Assembly: GCA_903904815.1 (NCBI GenBank)
Contig: CAIVDU010000051.1
Location: 1 to 64,000, forward strand
Length of the DNA: 64,000 nt
DNA from: an uncultured Armatimonadota bacterium
GTDB lineage: Bacteria > Armatimonadota > Fimbriimonadia > Fimbriimonadales > Fimbriimonadaceae
Direction of reading: 5' to 3'
Shown here: positions 63,888 through 64,000 of the stretch, in pieces
Numbering within the stretch: position 1 is the first letter of the stretch
Layout: each line of letters starts with the position of its first letter
Program-made: the position numbers and the translations under genes
Notes under the pieces: model-generated
What the model saw: the letters and a program-made list of their open reading frames with translations, nothing else
Databases searched by the model: none
What the model was told of the DNA's origin: nothing

Positions 63888-64000
63888 AGCGAACGATCCA
63901 CTCTATCTCATCTATCATCGATTTCGTATGCTCTCGGGCGTGACGGGTGAGCGGGTTCGTAGGGATAATAGGACTTCCGAGGCTCGACACCGATGTCCGA
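63888..64000. other. right-edge non-coding stretch
   Basis: This is the upstream region of the last minus-strand gene and probably holds its promoter. I see no further feature before the window ends. Confidence 0.35.

Overview
The window looks like chromosomal DNA of a member of the Armatimonadota, most likely the Fimbriimonadia. The grounds are several short secreted proteins with an almost invariant prepilin N-terminus ([20 protein letters not shown]) and a DGHAK-like C-terminal motif, frequent LacI regulators paired with them, many glycoside hydrolases, an AfsR-type BTAD/NB-ARC/TPR regulator, a tricorn-like protease, and moderately GC-rich DNA with regular use of GTG and TTG starts. The phylum call is an inference from gene style, not a marker-gene placement. 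I see no rRNA, tRNA, CRISPR array, transposase or phage gene.

Layout. 0.1-2 kb: a TPR-sulfotransferase fusion. 2-5 kb: a LacI regulator with a palindrome over its own start codon, a pseudopilin and a small lipoprotein, closed by a strong hairpin. 4.9-12.8 kb: ChaN-like and transglutaminase-like pair, a two-subunit molybdenum hydroxylase (IorAB type), a VOC protein, a DUF885 peptidase and an M23-like protein. 12.9-19.3 kb: a carbohydrate cluster with a GH2-malectin enzyme, a second LacI, a truncated pseudopilin remnant, a lipoprotein and a DUF5060/GH5-like enzyme. 19.3-23.1 kb: a more accessory stretch with a caspase-like lipoprotein, two unknown genes and a Phd/ParE toxin-antitoxin pair. 23.3-26.1 kb: an alpha-galactosidase-like enzyme coupled to an F5/8C protein. 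26.1-29.6 kb: an AfsR-like regulator and a free-standing Clp N-domain protein. 29.9-33.2 kb: an orphan histidine kinase, then ornithine aminotransferase and ProC (ornithine to proline). 33.2-42.2 kb: beta-mannosidase, Asp-box propeller, unknown secreted protein, tricorn-like protease, papain-fold-like secreted protein. 42.4-52.6 kb: a TPR protein with a strong terminator, then a five-gene signalling locus (TonB-dependent receptor, YfiR, TonB-dependent receptor, CHASE8 hybrid kinase, REC-HD-GYP). 52.9-56.6 kb: two further pseudopilins, a lipoprotein and a Gfo/Idh/MocA oxidoreductase. 56.8-63.9 kb: metallophosphoesterase, lysine aminotransferase, MscL, an RbsCA-type sugar transporter without a binding protein, a PAP2-like protein and two unknown genes.

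How it fits together. The carbohydrate genes seem organised as repeated modules of LacI regulator, pseudopilin, tiny lipoprotein and glycosidase. A CTAAC-N5-GTTAG inverted repeat lies upstream of two GH2 genes and, in degenerate form, of two other genes, which suggests a shared regulon. The most system-like locus is at 44.4-52.6 kb: a periplasmic YfiR protein is encoded between two paralogous outer-membrane receptors and just ahead of a CHASE8 sensor kinase and a c-di-GMP phosphodiesterase response regulator. This suggests a path from outer-membrane ligand uptake to c-di-GMP turnover. Coordinates of starts are my choices from signal peptides, family starts and ribosome-binding sites, and several remain uncertain as noted.
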